Below the pieces are notes generated by a model that had not been told where the DNA came from, made no database searches, and was given only the letters and a program-made list of their open reading frames with translations. Of a stretch of 64,000 nt of DNA, positions 61,737-64,000 are shown one piece after another. The translations under genes were made by a program, and so were the position numbers. The DNA comes from Afipia sp. (GTDB lineage: Bacteria; Pseudomonadota; Alphaproteobacteria; Rhizobiales; Xanthobacteraceae): contig JAFKER010000006.1 in NCBI GenBank assembly GCA_017308595.1, positions 310,001 through 374,000 of the forward strand. Direction: 5' to 3'. Each line of letters starts with the position of its first letter. The stretch's first letter is position 1.

Positions 61737-61763
61737 TTAGCACTCTCGGAGCGCGATTGCTAA
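61737..61763 (+). promoter_or_regulatory. CIRCE operator of groESL
   Basis: TTAGCACTC-N9-GATTGCTAA matches the CIRCE consensus TTAGCACTC-N9-GAGTGCTAA with one mismatch in the right arm. It is the binding site of the HrcA repressor, located at the start of the groES transcript. Confidence 0.93.
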
Positions 61764-61860
61764 GGGCAAAGCCCCGCCTTTAGGAAAGCTTCGTCCATTA
61801 TTCACGGCTCGCGCCCCGCCGCACGTCAAATCTGACCAACCAACATCCAAAGGACATCCG

Positions 61861-62157
61861 ATGGCCAAGACAACTTTCCGCCCTCTGCATGATCGCGTCG
61901 TCGTCAAGCGCATCGACGCTGAAGAAAAGACTAAGGGCGGCATCATCATCCCCGACAGCGCCAAGGAAAAGCCCTCGCAAGGCCAGGTCGTCGCCGTCGG
62001 CCCAGGTGGCCGCGACGAAGCCGGCAAGCTGATCCCGATCGACCTCAAGGTCGGCGACGTGGTTCTGTTCGGCAAGTGGTCGGGCACCGAAGTCAAGCTC
62101 GACGGCGAAGAACTCCTGATCATGAAGGAGTCCGACATCATGGGCGTACTGAAGTAA
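61861..62157 (+). CDS. groES: co-chaperonin GroES
   Basis: A 98-residue co-chaperonin that caps the GroEL ring. The chain is full length: [20 protein letters not shown], the mobile loop around residues 18-33 ([17 protein letters not shown]), then [19 protein letters not shown]. It is transcribed from the CIRCE-controlled promoter with groEL 80 bases downstream. Because groESL is often multicopy in this bacterial group, this may be one of several copies. Confidence 0.97.
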   Translation: MAKTTFRPLHDRVVVKRIDAEEKTKGGIIIPDSAKEKPSQGQVVAVGPGGRDEAGKLIPIDLKVGDVVLFGKWSGTEVKLDGEELLIMKESDIMGVLK

Positions 62158-62175
62158 GCACCCCTCTTTCATCTG

Positions 62176-63890
<1,715 letters not shown>

Positions 63891-63915
63891 GCCACCCTTT
63901 CACCTCAACGACATC

Positions 63916-63942
63916 AAAGGCCGCCTGAGGGCGGCCTTTTTT
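63916..63942 (+). terminator. terminator of groESL
   Basis: AAAGGCCGCC (63916-63925) and GGCGGCCTTT (63930-63939) form a perfect stem with a four-base loop, extended by a T-run. The remaining sequence to 64000 shows no gene. Confidence 0.9.
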
Positions 63943-64000
63943 ATTGGCTCAACTCCAAGAATCACCGCGACAATCCGGCTCGCTTTTGAGATTGTCCGGT

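Overview
The window reads as one contiguous stretch of chromosome from an alphaproteobacterium of the order Rhizobiales, most likely the Bradyrhizobium/Rhodopseudomonas/Afipia/Nitrobacter group. This rests on the high-GC coding style, the split HisZ/HisG enzyme, a CIRCE-controlled groESL operon, a CpdR cell-cycle regulator, PHA-granule proteins, many family-restricted DUF genes and two palindromic intergenic repeats of the kind common in that group. The genus is an inference. No plasmid, phage, transposase or CRISPR signature was seen.

Layout. 0-6.6 kb: DUF1244, DUF1036 plus pyruvate kinase, a phasin, a hydrolase, a TPR protein, zinc-free ribosomal protein L36 and a fatty acid desaturase. 6.7-11.8 kb: a catabolic cluster (two MaoC-type proteins, an FAD monooxygenase, two Bug solute-binding proteins) divergent from an IclR regulator. 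11.9-17.9 kb: DUF3422, a YbaK deacylase, a third Bug protein divergent from a haloacid dehalogenase, a Cys-rich secreted protein and a gamma-glutamyltransferase-family protein. 17.9-21.5 kb: a LysR regulator divergent from pirin, wrbA and a haloperoxidase-like hydrolase, with a clear operator between them. 21.5-25.2 kb: small stress and PHA-related genes and a double beta-barrel outer membrane protein. 25.3-28.4 kb: tRNA-Val, cpdR, an N-formylglutamate amidohydrolase, a probable small RNA of the MmgR/alpha-r8 family and hisN. 28.4-32.5 kb: LysR/TauE, arfB and mutL. 32.5-35.6 kb: a two-gene surface-polysaccharide unit (glycosyltransferase and nucleotide-sugar dehydrogenase) wedged between housekeeping genes. 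35.7-43.7 kb: rsmD, a large RluB-type synthase, tadA, GNAT, a fluoroacetate-dehalogenase-like hydrolase, purD, xseA and DUF2093. 43.7-49.2 kb: a tightly overlapping lipid A/Kdo operon (pmbA, a CysQ-like phosphatase, DUF4170, a DUF374 acyltransferase, waaA, lpxK). 49.5-57.8 kb: DUF6101, ubiA, rsmE, hisZ-hisG, a lipid-sugar glycosyltransferase plus HpnK-like deacetylase, and DUF2076. 57.8-64 kb: an L,D-transpeptidase, a CheZ-like protein, an MFS transporter, a lipoprotein and groES-groEL.

Most of the window is housekeeping. The best candidate for something overlooked is the small RNA on the minus strand near 27.1 kb. It carries the alpha-r8 core motif with anti-Shine-Dalgarno character, a strong terminator, and the gene order cpdR, N-formylglutamate amidohydrolase, sRNA, phosphatase that I recall around mmgR in Sinorhizobium. 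Other points of interest are the LysR operator, the polysaccharide pair with its 11-bp-spaced direct repeats, the double-barrel porin, and three genes related to organohalogen chemistry. I did not find convincing evidence of a wholly new multi-gene system.
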